This document shows, piece by piece, positions 1 through 9,102 of a DNA stretch of 64,000 bases. Positions within the stretch are counted from its first letter, which is position 1. The number at the start of each line of letters is the position of its first letter. The notes under the pieces were generated by a model. The model did no database searches. It worked only from the letters and a program-made list of their open reading frames with translations, and had not been told where the DNA came from. Source of the stretch: Clostridia bacterium (lineage in GTDB: Bacteria; Bacillota; Clostridia; Christensenellales; Aristaeellaceae). The DNA is taken from NCBI GenBank assembly GCA_017512805.1, contig JAFWES010000059.1:141421-205420 (forward strand). Direction: 5' to 3'. The position numbers and the translations under genes were made by a program.

Positions 1-1434
1 TGAAAGATAAAGTGCCTTTTTGCCAGCTGCGTACAAGGAGAGAGAAATCCTAGTCCATGCGTTTGCCGGCTGCAGCGAAACGATTCCCTGTGATTCTTCA
101 TCGGTACGCACCTTCAGCACTCCCTCTGCTGTCCCCCGGCAGATCAGGTTCAGCGTGCAGGAGCCATTAAAGGAAAAGAATTTATAGCCTACCAGCGTCC
201 TGTCTGTTATGCCTGAGAGAAAATGCTCCTCACCATCATGGGTGATGACAGGCATGGGATCCATATGATCATGTTGGCCAATATGTGGCATGTGGCCATT
301 GGTCAGGCAGCAGCAAATGGAAGCGGGATAAGATCCCTTGGCGGCAAGTGGACCGCTATTTAAACCGCAGGAGGTGATTTCCACCTGAGGAATCCGTCCG
401 TCCGGCAGTATGTCGATTCTTTCCGCACAGCCCTGACGGCTGAAGGTGTTGCGGTGTGTCTGCCGATGATAAAAGATATACCACTGTCCGCCAATTTGCT
501 CGAAGCTGCCGTGGTTGTTGCCGGTCATCATTACGCGGTCTTTTTCAATGCGCCCCTGATAGCTAATATCCCCGTTATCCACGATGATGCCGCCATAGAC
601 AAAATCTCTGTCAGGATACTTGCTGACAGCGTAGCACAGCTCGTGCTGATGTTGGCTGGAATAGATGAAATAATATACACCACCGATTTTGCGGATACTG
701 CTGGCTTCGTGGAAAGCGTGGTTTTCAAAGCTGGTGCCCGCGGCGTCCAGCTGTCCAGGCACGATGCGCCGGGGATGATAGCGGATGGTGAGCATATCGG
801 CTTCCAGCTCCACCGTGTTGGCCCACATCATATGGGAAGGAACCTCACTGATTTCTTCATCCTTTTTGTCGAACAGCCGGATCAGCACGTTCCTTAGCAT
901 ATCCTTTGGTACCCCGTCCCTGGGAATGCGTTCAGGCGGCACAAAGATCGATGTGCCATAATACAGGCGGATGATGCCGTTATCGTTGATGACTGCTGGA
1001 TCAAAGGTAATGTATTCGGTCATTGGGCTGCCGTCAGGATTGCGTACAGAGCCGTGATATTGAAAGGGGCCATCGGGATGATCGCTGACTGCCACGTGAA
1101 TCGGCCCGGTATATAAGCCGCCGCCCGCCAGCGCGTAATACAGGTAATAGCGGCCGTCGTTCCCTTGTACACAGTCTGGGGCATACATGGCATAGCCGCG
1201 TGTTGGTGTCCAGTCCGGATCCTGGTTGGCGCTGTATGCGGTGCCCGGGCAGCTCCAATCGGACAGATCATCCACTGGTGCCGACCAAACCTCATAATCA
1301 AGCACACAGAAATCGTTCCCGCCCTCCGCGTCATGGGAGCCGTAAACATACACCCGATCTCCGAACACATGAGGTTCGCCGTCCGGGATATATACATTCA
1401 GAGGTAGATAGGGATTCACGGCTTGCTTTTTCAT
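1..1434 (-). CDS. GH43 family glycoside hydrolase, C-terminus beyond window edge
   Basis: The frame is open from an ATG at 1434 to base 1 (478 codons) with no stop, so the C-terminus lies outside the window. The N-terminus has the five-bladed beta-propeller signature of GH43: IPDGEPHVF near residue 18 carries the likely catalytic base Asp, TFDPAVIND the pKa-modulating Asp, and FHEASSI the general-acid Glu. The last 100 residues look like an accessory beta-sandwich, possibly CBM6-like. The family contains beta-xylosidases and alpha-L-arabinofuranosidases; I cannot choose between them. It starts 5 bases after the GH1 stop and is the last visible gene of the leftward MATE-GH3-GH1-GH43 operon. 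No signal peptide is visible, so it probably acts on imported oligosaccharides in the cytoplasm. Confidence 0.85.
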   Translation of the reverse strand, partial: MKKQAVNPYLPLNVYIPDGEPHVFGDRVYVYGSHDAEGGNDFCVLDYEVWSAPVDDLSDWSCPGTAYSANQDPDWTPTRGYAMYAPDCVQGNDGRYYLYYALAGGGLYTGPIHVAVSDHPDGPFQYHGSVRNPDGSPMTEYITFDPAVINDNGIIRLYYGTSIFVPPERIPRDGVPKDMLRNVLIRLFDKKDEEISEVPSHMMWANTVELEADMLTIRYHPRRIVPGQLDAAGTSFENHAFHEASSIRKIGGVYYFIYSSQHQHELCYAVSKYPDRDFVYGGIIVDNGDISYQGRIEKDRVMMTGNNHGSFEQIGGQWYIFYHRQTHRNTFSRQGCAERIDILPDGRIPQVEITSCGLNSGPLAAKGSYPASICCCLTNGHMPHIGQHDHMDPMPVITHDGEEHFLSGITDRTLVGYKFFSFNGSCTLNLICRGTAEGVLKVRTDEESQGIVSLQPANAWTRISLSLYAAGKKALYLS

Positions 1435-1439
1435 AGTGT

Positions 1440-2699
1440 TTACCTCAATGTGCCCAGGAAGGAAAGGCTTGCCTTGGGCTGGCGCTGCTGCGTTTCACGG
1501 TTCACGCCGATCAGACCGAAGGTCATGGCGTAGCCCTTCTGCCATTCAAAGTTGTCAAGCAAACTCCAATACAGATAGCCCTTCACCGGCAGGCCTTCGG
1601 CTGTGCAGTCAGCCACACCCTGGGTCGCCGTGTCGATAAAGGCTATCCGACGGCTGTCGTCGGCGGTAGCGATGCCGTTTTCGGTGACGATCAGATCACC
1701 ACGGAAATCCTTCGCCACCCGGCGCAGCACATGGGCGACGCCCTCGGGGTAGTATTCGTAATCCATTTGGGTCTTTTCTTTGCCCTCGGGTACGGGCAGG
1801 GAACCGTCCGGGCCGATGATCGTGCGGGAATAGTTCTGCACGCCCAGGAAATCGTCCTCCGCCATGACGGACAGATAGTGGGTGAATTCCTGATCCCATT
1901 CTTCCTTGGCTTTTTCTTCTCCACCGGGAACGGCTTGCACGTCATGCAGGCTCAGCGTCCAGCCTACTTTAATATGGGGTGCAGCTTCCCGAATGGCCTG
2001 TCGGGAGGCAGCGTGGGCCCGCATCACGATTTCATCGCCGTGAGAGGTGCGGGGAGACACGAAAGTGGCGGGCTTTTCGGTGCCGAATGCGTTTCTGTTT
2101 TCCTGGGCCAAGAGGGGATTGCCTTTCATTAAATCCTCTAAGTTCACGCCTACCTGCACCTTGCCCGCGGCTACCATCTGCTGGAAAATCTGCCGGGCTA
2201 CGGCGGCGATCTGGATGCCCATGTTGGCCTCGTTAATGGTGCAGATATAGTGTAGCTCACTGCCGTACTGCTCCGCGATATACCGGGCGTAGCGGGCAAA
2301 ATCAGCGGGGGTGGTGTCCGCCTCCCAACCGCCCTTGCGGATCAACCACACCGGGCTGGTAAAGTGGTGCAGGGTGACGACGGGTTCAAGGCCGTTTTCC
2401 TTGCAGCAGCGGATTACGTCCCGATAATGCTGGGTTTCCTTTTCGCTGAATACGCCTTCCTCCGGCTCGATCCGCGCCCATTCGATAGAGAAGCGATAGG
2501 CGTTCAGCCCGGCCTCCGCCATCAGCGCAATATCCTCCGCATAGCGGTTGTAGTGATCGCAGGCGATGCCGCTTGGTTCAGCGAAGCTGGAATGCTTCAT
2601 CTGCTCCTGGGCCCAGTTGTCGCTGTTTGTATTGTTGCCTTCCACCTGATGGGCCGCGGTGGCCGCGCCAAGCAGGAAATCTTTATCAAAGCGTGCCAT
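1440..2699 (-). CDS. GH1 family beta-glucosidase / 6-phospho-beta-glucosidase-like
   Basis: A 419-residue GH1 TIM-barrel enzyme. The acid/base Glu is E157 in TINEA (the usual Pro after NE is Ala here) and the nucleophile is E340 in IVTENG. The N-terminal FLLGAATAAHQVEG matches the GH1 signature. I chose the ATG at 2699, 9 bases after AAAGGAG; an ATG seven codons upstream overlaps the preceding stop and has no ribosome site. It is slightly shorter than the usual 440-480 residues. There is no signal sequence, so it is probably cytoplasmic and hydrolyses beta-linked gluco-, galacto- or fuco-oligosaccharides. It sits between GH3 and GH43 and is probably translated from the same message. Confidence 0.93.
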   Translation of the reverse strand: MARFDKDFLLGAATAAHQVEGNNTNSDNWAQEQMKHSSFAEPSGIACDHYNRYAEDIALMAEAGLNAYRFSIEWARIEPEEGVFSEKETQHYRDVIRCCKENGLEPVVTLHHFTSPVWLIRKGGWEADTTPADFARYARYIAEQYGSELHYICTINEANMGIQIAAVARQIFQQMVAAGKVQVGVNLEDLMKGNPLLAQENRNAFGTEKPATFVSPRTSHGDEIVMRAHAASRQAIREAAPHIKVGWTLSLHDVQAVPGGEEKAKEEWDQEFTHYLSVMAEDDFLGVQNYSRTIIGPDGSLPVPEGKEKTQMDYEYYPEGVAHVLRRVAKDFRGDLIVTENGIATADDSRRIAFIDTATQGVADCTAEGLPVKGYLYWSLLDNFEWQKGYAMTFGLIGVNRETQQRQPKASLSFLGTLR

Positions 2700-2716
2700 G
2701 CTTTCCGTCTCCTTTA

Positions 2717-4960
2717 TCATGCGTTCAGGGTGGCAATCAGATCCTTGAGCTGTTTGCGGGTCAGGCGGCCATAGCTCACCAGCGCGCCTAATTGAATGCC
2801 CATCATCATGCCCTGCATCATGCGCTCGCTGCCCTCGCCCATGGAATCGGTCTGGTCCACATGGCTCAAAGCGGAGGAGCGCATCATATTGCCGATGATC
2901 TCCTTGCCCTTGGGATGCTTGAGGAGCTGGCCAATGGTGGTGTTTACAGTGACCGTGAAAGGTAATTCGATGGTGCCCTCCACCTGGACGGGCTGCGTTA
3001 TCCGGATATCCCGGCAGCTCTCGCCGATCTCGATCACATATTCTCCGCTTGCCACAAAGAAATCATGACACTTGGGCTCCCAGTAGGCGAAGGCCCGTTT
3101 ATCCAGCGTGAACGTGACAGTCTTGATTTCGCCGGGCTGCAAAGCGATTTTTTCAAAAGCCCGCAGCTCCCGGACGGGACGGCGCACGGCGCTTTCCACG
3201 TCCCGTACATACAATTGCACGGCGGCCTTTCCTGCGACAGAGCCAATATTCTTCACGTCCACGGATACCGTCAGGGTGTCCTGATCGGTCAGGCTGTCTT
3301 TATCCAGCTTCAAATTGGCATATTCAAACTGCGTATAGCTCAGCCCGTGGCCGAAGCAGAAGTTCACGGGCATTTCCTTTTTGTCGTAATACCGGTAGCC
3401 CACGAAAATGCCCTCGGCATAGGTCACGACGCCCTCCTCGCCGGGGAAATTGAGGTAAGAAGGATTGTCCTGCAAACGAATGGGCCAGGTTTCGGCCAGA
3501 TGGCCGCTGGGATTTACCTTGCCATACAGCAGATCCACCGTGGCCGCGCCCACCTGCTCGCCGCCCAGGTATGCGCACAGCACGGCAGGAACGTCATGCA
3601 GCCAGGGCAGCTCCACCGGAGAGCCGCCATGCAGCACCACCACGGTATGCGGGTTGGCTTGCGAAACGGCCTTGATCAGTTCGTTCTGATTGTCCGGCAG
3701 GCGCATATGATCCCGGTCCGCACCTTCGGTTTCAAAGGCATCCGGCAGGCCTGCGAAAATCACGGCCACATCAGCCTTTTTCGCCGTTTCGACGGCTTCC
3801 TTCAGCATCGCTTCATCGGTAACATCGCTGTGGGCGTCGTAGCCCCGGGCGTAGATGACGGCGTTGCCCGCGGTTTCCAGGGCGCTGACGGCATGGGGCA
3901 CGTTGATGTGGCTGGAGCCGGCACCCTGATAGCGGGGCTTGTCGGCAAATTCTCCGATGAACGCCACCTTTTGATTTTCTTTCAGCGGCAGGAGACTGCC
4001 CTCGTTCTTCATCAGCACGGCGCATTCGCCTGCCAGCTTCCGGGCCAGTTTGCGGCAGGCGTCCCGGTCGATGGTCGCGCCGGGCCTGCGCTGCTCCACG
4101 CTGTCCTTCACGAATTGCAGCAGCCGCAGCACAGTTTTATCCAAATCAGATTCATCCAGTGTTCCGGCCTTGACTGCTTCCACGATCTCCTCGCCGGTGG
4201 CGTTGGGACCGCCGGGCATTTCCAGGTCAAGGCCCGCGGCCACGCCCTTGGCCTGATCCTTGATGGCACCCCAATCGGTGACTACAAAGGCGTCTGATTT
4301 CCATTCATCCCGCAGGATGTCGGTGAGCAGCATTTTGTTTTCAGAGCAGAAGGTGCCATTGATGGCGTTGTAGGCGCACATCAGGCTGCGGGTCTTGCCT
4401 TTTTTGACCACCGCTTCAAAGGCGGGCAGATAGATTTCCCGAAGCGTCCGCTCGTCCAGGTTGGAGGAACCGCTCATGCGCAGCGTTTCCTGATTGTTGC
4501 AGGCAAAGTGCTTGGCACAGGCGGCAATACCATGGCCCTGCAGTGCCTGCACGTAGGCCGCGCCCATTTCGCCAGCCAGATACGGGTCTTCGGAAAAGTA
4601 TTCAAAGTTCCGGCCGCACAGGGGGCTGCGCTTGATATTGAGGCCGGGCCCCAGCAGCATGGCGACGTTCTCCGCCTGGCATTCCTGGCCCAGGGCTTCG
4701 CCAAGCTTACGCATCACGTCCCGGTCAAAGGAGGAAGCCAGAGCTGCTGCGGTGGGGTAGCAGACCGTTTCGATGCTTTTGTTGATGCCCAGGTGGTCGC
4801 CCTCGCCCTCCTGCTTGCGCAGCCCGTGAGGGCCGTCGCACATCATGACAGTGGGCACGCCCAGCCGGTCGATTGCTTTTGTGTGCCAGAAATCATGGCC
4901 GGAGCAGAAGGCGGCTTTTTCTTCCAATGTCATTTGCTGCATAATTTCCTGTACGTTCAT
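2717..4960 (-). CDS. GH3 family beta-glucosidase/xylosidase with C-terminal helical module
   Basis: A 747-residue GH3 enzyme with the usual order: TIM barrel, alpha/beta sandwich, fibronectin III-like domain. The nucleophile is D229 in VVTDWGA and the substrate-binding KHF is at 150-152. GQGLSYTxFEY-type sequence marks the entry to the Fn3 domain. From about residue 668 the chain continues into an approximately 80-residue Met/Leu-rich helical tail (GQLLKHPKG ... LTRKQLKDLIATLN) that is not part of the core GH3 fold and resembles the linker of the GH2-esterase fusion at 31876-34854. AAGGAAGGAG precedes the ATG. The gene follows the MATE gene by 16 bases and precedes GH1. The enzyme removes non-reducing beta-linked glucose or xylose; the exact sugar is not deducible. 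No signal peptide. Confidence 0.93.
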   Translation of the reverse strand: MNVQEIMQQMTLEEKAAFCSGHDFWHTKAIDRLGVPTVMMCDGPHGLRKQEGEGDHLGINKSIETVCYPTAAALASSFDRDVMRKLGEALGQECQAENVAMLLGPGLNIKRSPLCGRNFEYFSEDPYLAGEMGAAYVQALQGHGIAACAKHFACNNQETLRMSGSSNLDERTLREIYLPAFEAVVKKGKTRSLMCAYNAINGTFCSENKMLLTDILRDEWKSDAFVVTDWGAIKDQAKGVAAGLDLEMPGGPNATGEEIVEAVKAGTLDESDLDKTVLRLLQFVKDSVEQRRPGATIDRDACRKLARKLAGECAVLMKNEGSLLPLKENQKVAFIGEFADKPRYQGAGSSHINVPHAVSALETAGNAVIYARGYDAHSDVTDEAMLKEAVETAKKADVAVIFAGLPDAFETEGADRDHMRLPDNQNELIKAVSQANPHTVVVLHGGSPVELPWLHDVPAVLCAYLGGEQVGAATVDLLYGKVNPSGHLAETWPIRLQDNPSYLNFPGEEGVVTYAEGIFVGYRYYDKKEMPVNFCFGHGLSYTQFEYANLKLDKDSLTDQDTLTVSVDVKNIGSVAGKAAVQLYVRDVESAVRRPVRELRAFEKIALQPGEIKTVTFTLDKRAFAYWEPKCHDFFVASGEYVIEIGESCRDIRITQPVQVEGTIELPFTVTVNTTIGQLLKHPKGKEIIGNMMRSSALSHVDQTDSMGEGSERMMQGMMMGIQLGALVSYGRLTRKQLKDLIATLNA

Positions 4961-4976
4961 GATGCTTGCTCCTTCC

Positions 4977-6353
4977 TTACCATTCCTTTATATCTTTCAG
5001 TTCCTTCCGGTAATCTTTATAGCAGAAGATCAGCGCGGCCATTGCTGACAAAACAGTGGTGACTGTGGCAGAGAAAACAATGCCGTACATTTTGAACAGC
5101 CAGTTCATCAGGAATACCAAAGGAATATAGATGATGCCCTTTTCCAGCAGGGATACGATAATGGCCTGCCTGGATTTTCCCGCTGCCTGGAGATAGGTCG
5201 TGCAGATCTGGTAAAAGCCAAAGAAGGGGCCGATGACGATGGAGGCGAACAGGCAGACGCGCCCGATTTCCAGCACGTCCGGGTTATCCAGGAAGGCGTT
5301 CAGCAATAGATCCCGGAAAATCAGGCACAGGGCGGACAAAACCGTTCCAGCCACTACGGCCAGGCCGGTGGTTTTCATCAGGATTTCCGTCAACCGCTGA
5401 TAGTTTTTCGCACTGTAGTTAAGGGAAATGGCAGGTTGCATGCCCATGCACACGCCCATGACCGTCATGGAGATCATCTGTCCAATACGCCCGGCTACGC
5501 TCTGCCCGGCCACGGCAATGGAGCCGTACTGCATCATCAGGTTATTGACGACGGTGCTGGATATGCTGCCCAGCACCGTTGCGCAGCTCATGGGTAGGCC
5601 CAGGCTGATCACCGTCAAGACAATCGCCTTTTCAAATGAAATATCCCTGGGAGATACGGAGTAAATCTTGCCCTTGGTACGCAGGAAGTAAACGTAATAG
5701 CACAGACTGACCACGTTGGCCGCCACTGTGGCGATGGCTGCGCCGGACACGCCCATGTTCAAAACGGAAATCAGCAGCGGGTCCAGAGCAATGTTCAGCA
5801 CCGTACCCAGCATGTTGCCGATCATGGAATCGGTGGTGGAGCCGTCAGCCCGGATCAGGGCGGGCACCACGTTGGTCAGCATGATCACCGGCGCGCCGAT
5901 GGCGATGACGCGCAGGTATTCGGCAGTAAAGCCCCGTGTTTCATCGTTTGCCCCCAGCAGATTGCAGATGGGCCCCATGAGCGGCAGCACCACGGCGGCA
6001 AAAACGACGCCGGTCACAATGGCGCCCCACACAGCAAAGGCGCTTATTTTTTTGATTTTGTCATATTCTCCCTTGCCAAGCGAAAGGGAGATGGCGGTAC
6101 AGCCACCATTTCCCAGCAACACACCCAAGCCGGATAAAATGGAAAACATGGGCGAGGCCAGCGTGACTGCCGCCACTTTGTTGGCGTCGCCGGTCTGGCC
6201 AATAAAGAACACATCCGCCATGTGATAGAGTACCATCACCAGCATGATCAGAATGGCGGGGATGCACAGTTTTCTTGCCAGCGTCCAAAAGCTGCCGGAA
6301 CGGAGCATTTCTTCATTGGCAGTCGCGCTGGAGGATGTCTGGTTGTGCTGCAT
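4977..6353 (-). CDS. MATE family transporter, first gene of leftward GH operon
   Basis: A 458-residue protein with about 12 hydrophobic segments and the MATE pattern (LARKLCIPAILIMLVMVLYHMADVFFIG, then TLASPMFSILSGLGVLLGNGG). I placed the start at 6353 because AGGGAGGA lies 6 bases upstream; a longer frame reaches 6401 but lacks a site and would start close to the proposed -10 box. MATE proteins export organic cations, drugs or metabolites using Na+ or H+ gradients. It heads a glycosidase operon under the same repeat-type promoter as the rest of the locus, so export of a sugar by-product or plant phenolic is possible but unproven. Confidence 0.9.
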   Translation of the reverse strand: MQHNQTSSSATANEEMLRSGSFWTLARKLCIPAILIMLVMVLYHMADVFFIGQTGDANKVAAVTLASPMFSILSGLGVLLGNGGCTAISLSLGKGEYDKIKKISAFAVWGAIVTGVVFAAVVLPLMGPICNLLGANDETRGFTAEYLRVIAIGAPVIMLTNVVPALIRADGSTTDSMIGNMLGTVLNIALDPLLISVLNMGVSGAAIATVAANVVSLCYYVYFLRTKGKIYSVSPRDISFEKAIVLTVISLGLPMSCATVLGSISSTVVNNLMMQYGSIAVAGQSVAGRIGQMISMTVMGVCMGMQPAISLNYSAKNYQRLTEILMKTTGLAVVAGTVLSALCLIFRDLLLNAFLDNPDVLEIGRVCLFASIVIGPFFGFYQICTTYLQAAGKSRQAIIVSLLEKGIIYIPLVFLMNWLFKMYGIVFSATVTTVLSAMAALIFCYKDYRKELKDIKEW

Positions 6354-6406
6354 CAGCGTTCCTCCCTGTTTCTGAGTGAAATACGGATTCTCAGTGGACA
6401 ACTTCT

Positions 6407-6470
6407 ATTTTAAATGATCAGTCTTTTCCTGTCTTTTTGTTTTCCGATGCTTTTTTTCACAAATCCGACA
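6407..6470 (-). promoter_or_regulatory. Repeat-type promoter P1 (leftward MATE-GH3-GH1-GH43 operon)
   Basis: On the minus strand TGTCGG starts at 6470 and CATCGG at 6449, exactly 21 bases apart. The -10 hexamer TAAAAT starts at 6412, exactly 37 bases after the second repeat. No good -35 is present. The same spacing occurs at three other promoters in this locus. The -10 lies about 54 bases upstream of the MATE ATG. Two direct repeats two helical turns apart next to the -35 position fit an AraC-type activator dimer; YesN at 18862 is the likely protein (inference). Confidence 0.7.
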
Positions 6471-6493
6471 TGCGCCGGCATCCGGATGCACAA

Positions 6494-6557
6494 TGTCGGT
6501 TTTCTGTCATTTCGAGTCGGAAATCGGGAAGAAATCGCCGGAAGCGATTGATACAAT
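6494..6557 (+). promoter_or_regulatory. Repeat-type promoter P2 (yesL and rightward operon)
   Basis: TGTCGG at 6494, AGTCGG at 6515 (period 21) and -10 hexamer TACAAT at 6552 (37 from the second repeat). It is divergent from P1; the two outer repeats are only 24 bases apart, so both directions could be activated together. The -10 is about 33 bases before the yesL ATG. No recognisable -35. Confidence 0.7.
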
Positions 6558-6589
6558 ACAAACAGCAACCCGAAAAGGAGGAAAGAGAA

Positions 6590-7279
6590 ATGCAGCTTTT
6601 TAATCCGGACAGCAAGTTTTCACAGTTTATCTATTCACTGCTTGATTATATCAAGCTCGGGTTGGTATTCCTGCTTTTCTCCATTCCAGGCTTTACCGCT
6701 GGTGCTGCCGCAGCCGCTGTGATGACGGTGGGTATGCGGATTGAGCGAAAAGAAGCGCCGACTATCTTCCGCCCCTTTTGGCAGGCCTTCAAGGATAATT
6801 TCCGCCAGGGTACTATGCTGACGCTGCTGTTTATGCTGGTCTTCGGATTCCTGGCTGCAGACTGGTACATCCTGATGCAGATGGAAGGAACCCCGTTGAT
6901 CCGCCTGTTGTGCGCAGTAATCTTTGTGCTGGCATTGCTGACGGCGGCGCTGATGCTTTGGACATTTCCCACGCTGGCCCGGTTCCAACTGACCAACCGG
7001 CAGATCATTCATAACGCCGTCATTCATATGCTGTCCCGCTTCCCCCAGACGCTGTTGGCCCTGGCAGTTGCCGTGGGCGGCTTCATCCTGGCGGCGCTGT
7101 TCCCGCAGGTGATGCCTCTCATCACATTCTTTGTGCCCGCCTTTGTGGTCTGGTATATGTCCAGAACCTGTGTGAAACGTTTCCGCAAATTTGACGGAAG
7201 CAAGGAAAACGAAACTGAATGCCAGGAGTTCGAGCCGAACCGACAGGCAGACCCTGCAGAGTCTCTCGAGCTTAACTGA
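6590..7279 (+). CDS. YesL-like DUF624 membrane protein
   Basis: A 229-residue integral membrane protein with four to six hydrophobic segments (for example GLVFLLFSIPGFTAGAAAAAV near the N-terminus and TLLALAVAVGGFILAALFP near the C-terminus). The pattern matches the DUF624/YesL family, which in Bacillus accompanies YesM/YesN and Lpl-type ABC genes in rhamnogalacturonan utilisation clusters. The ATG follows AAAAGGAGGAAAGAGAA; a longer frame upstream would cover the P2 promoter and is rejected. Its function is not established in the family; a role in assembly or control of the importer is plausible. The GH43 gene follows after 20 bases. Confidence 0.85.
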   Translation: MQLFNPDSKFSQFIYSLLDYIKLGLVFLLFSIPGFTAGAAAAAVMTVGMRIERKEAPTIFRPFWQAFKDNFRQGTMLTLLFMLVFGFLAADWYILMQMEGTPLIRLLCAVIFVLALLTAALMLWTFPTLARFQLTNRQIIHNAVIHMLSRFPQTLLALAVAVGGFILAALFPQVMPLITFFVPAFVVWYMSRTCVKRFRKFDGSKENETECQEFEPNRQADPAESLELN

Positions 7280-7299
7280 CTGCGCAGGAGGAAAGAAAA

Positions 7300-9102
7300 A
7301 TGCCTTACTTTTGCAACCCTGTCAATGTAAATTATCGGTATCAGTTCAATTTGGATCAGCGCCAGGGCGGAAATATGAAAATCTGTCGTGAAGCGGCAGA
7401 CCCCTCCATGATCTGCTTTCAGGGTCGCTATTACATCTTTGCGTCCATGACCCTGGGCGTGTGGGTGTCGGATGACCTGGCGCATTGGCAAAACCATCGG
7501 CTTCCCCGGGAGCTGCCGCTGTATGATTATGCCCCTGACGTGCGTGTGATGGGCGAGTGGGTATATTTCTGTGCTTCCCGCCGGGATGAAAGCTGCGATC
7601 GCTGGCGCACACGGGATATTCTGAACGGGCCTTATGAAAAAACACCAGGTAACTTTCCCTTTTGGGATCCCAATCTGTTTATCGATGACAACGGCAGGGT
7701 CTATTTCTACTGGGGCTGCTCCAACGCCACCCCGATCTGGGGCGTGGAATTGGACGCGGAGACGATGCTTCCAAAGGGAGAAAAAAAGGTTCTGATCGAG
7801 GGACGTCCTTTTGAAATCGGGTTTGAGCGCTCGGGAGAAGATCACAGCCTTCAGCCTCTCGGACAGGAAGAGGCCGACGCGGAGATGCGGGCATTCCTGG
7901 CTGCCAGAGGCATGCGAGAGGATCAGATTCCGGATGACCGCAAGGCGATGATCCGAGGCATGTTCTCCAATGCGCCTTTCATCGAGGGCTCATGGATGAC
8001 AAAGCATGAAGACAGGTATTATCTGCAATACGCATGCCCGGGCACGGAATATAACATCTATGCCGATGGGGTCTATGTCAGCGACGGTCCCCTGGGTCCG
8101 TTCACCCTGGCGAAAAACAATCCCTACTCCTACCATCCCGGTGGTTTTCTGCCCGGCGCGGGCCACGGCTCCACCATGCAGGACCGGCAAGGGCAATGGT
8201 GGCATACGTCAACGATGCGCATCAGTGTAAACCATAATTTTGAGCGCCGTGTCGGCCTGTGGCCTGCGGGCTTCGACACAGATGGGGAGCTCTTTTGCAA
8301 CCAGCGTTACGGCGACTGGCCTATGGCCACGGATGGCGATCCCTGGCGGGACCCGGCCTGGATGCTTCTCAGCGTGGGGAAAGCGGCTTTTGCCTCCTCC
8401 TGCGCGGAAGGGCATGAACCGGCAAGAGCGACAGAAGAAGACGCGCGTACCTGGTGGCGGGCAGCAACAAACAGCCGAACAGAATGGGTGCAGGTTGATC
8501 TTGGAGCGGTCTATGATGTTCATGCCATTCAGGTCAATTTCGCAGATGACGGGATCAGTATTCCATGCCCTGTTCCGATGATGGAAGGCCAGGCTCGTCA
8601 TATTGAAGAAAGGGATCTGCAAACTCAATGGCGGCTGGAGGGCAGCGTGGACGGGGCAAGCTGGTTCGTCATCGAGGACAAGTCTGACGCTCGGACCGAC
8701 CTCTCCCACGATCTGGTTCTTCGGGAGAGCGGCTTCAAGGCCCGGCTGATCCGACTGACAAATATCGCCGTGCCATACGCCCAAAGCCCCTGCGTATCCG
8801 GCCTTCGCGTATTTGGCAGAGGTCACGGCGCAAAACCAGAGATTCCTTCTTTTACCGCCGCACAAACCGGTGAATTGGATATGGCTGTAACCATCCGCGA
8901 ACAGAAAAACACGCTTGGCTATAACATTCTCTTTGGCTCTGCCCCCGATAAGCTGTATCACAGCTATATGGTGTTCTCCGCAGGTGAAAAACGCATTGGC
9001 GCACTGGTAAAAGGCTGTCATTATTTTGTTCGGGTCGATGCTTTCAATGAAAGCGGAATAACGGAAGGAAGGTGCATTTCCCTTGAAAAAAACGATCTAT
9101 GA
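7300..9102 (+). CDS. GH43 family hydrolase with F5/8-type-C (discoidin-like) domain
   Basis: A 600-residue modular enzyme. The five-bladed propeller spans about 25-345, with likely catalytic base D34 (ADPSMI), pKa modulator D123 (WDPNLF) and general acid E229 (FIEGSW). Residues about 370-505 have the layout of an F5/8-type-C/CBM32-like domain (RTEWVQVDLGAVYDVHAIQV), and the last 85 residues look fibronectin III-like (GYNILFGSA ... YFVRVDAFNE). No signal peptide is visible. The family acts on arabinose-, xylose- or galactose-containing side chains; the exact linkage is unknown. AGGAGG lies 8 bases before the ATG. It overlaps the next gene by 20 bases, so the two are translationally linked. Confidence 0.88.
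   Translation: MPYFCNPVNVNYRYQFNLDQRQGGNMKICREAADPSMICFQGRYYIFASMTLGVWVSDDLAHWQNHRLPRELPLYDYAPDVRVMGEWVYFCASRRDESCDRWRTRDILNGPYEKTPGNFPFWDPNLFIDDNGRVYFYWGCSNATPIWGVELDAETMLPKGEKKVLIEGRPFEIGFERSGEDHSLQPLGQEEADAEMRAFLAARGMREDQIPDDRKAMIRGMFSNAPFIEGSWMTKHEDRYYLQYACPGTEYNIYADGVYVSDGPLGPFTLAKNNPYSYHPGGFLPGAGHGSTMQDRQGQWWHTSTMRISVNHNFERRVGLWPAGFDTDGELFCNQRYGDWPMATDGDPWRDPAWMLLSVGKAAFASSCAEGHEPARATEEDARTWWRAATNSRTEWVQVDLGAVYDVHAIQVNFADDGISIPCPVPMMEGQARHIEERDLQTQWRLEGSVDGASWFVIEDKSDARTDLSHDLVLRESGFKARLIRLTNIAVPYAQSPCVSGLRVFGRGHGAKPEIPSFTAAQTGELDMAVTIREQKNTLGYNILFGSAPDKLYHSYMVFSAGEKRIGALVKGCHYFVRVDAFNESGITEGRCISLEKNDL

Noticed and set aside
3065-4297. 410-codon plus-strand open frame inside GH3
   Set aside because: Antisense shadow of a well-supported GH3 gene.
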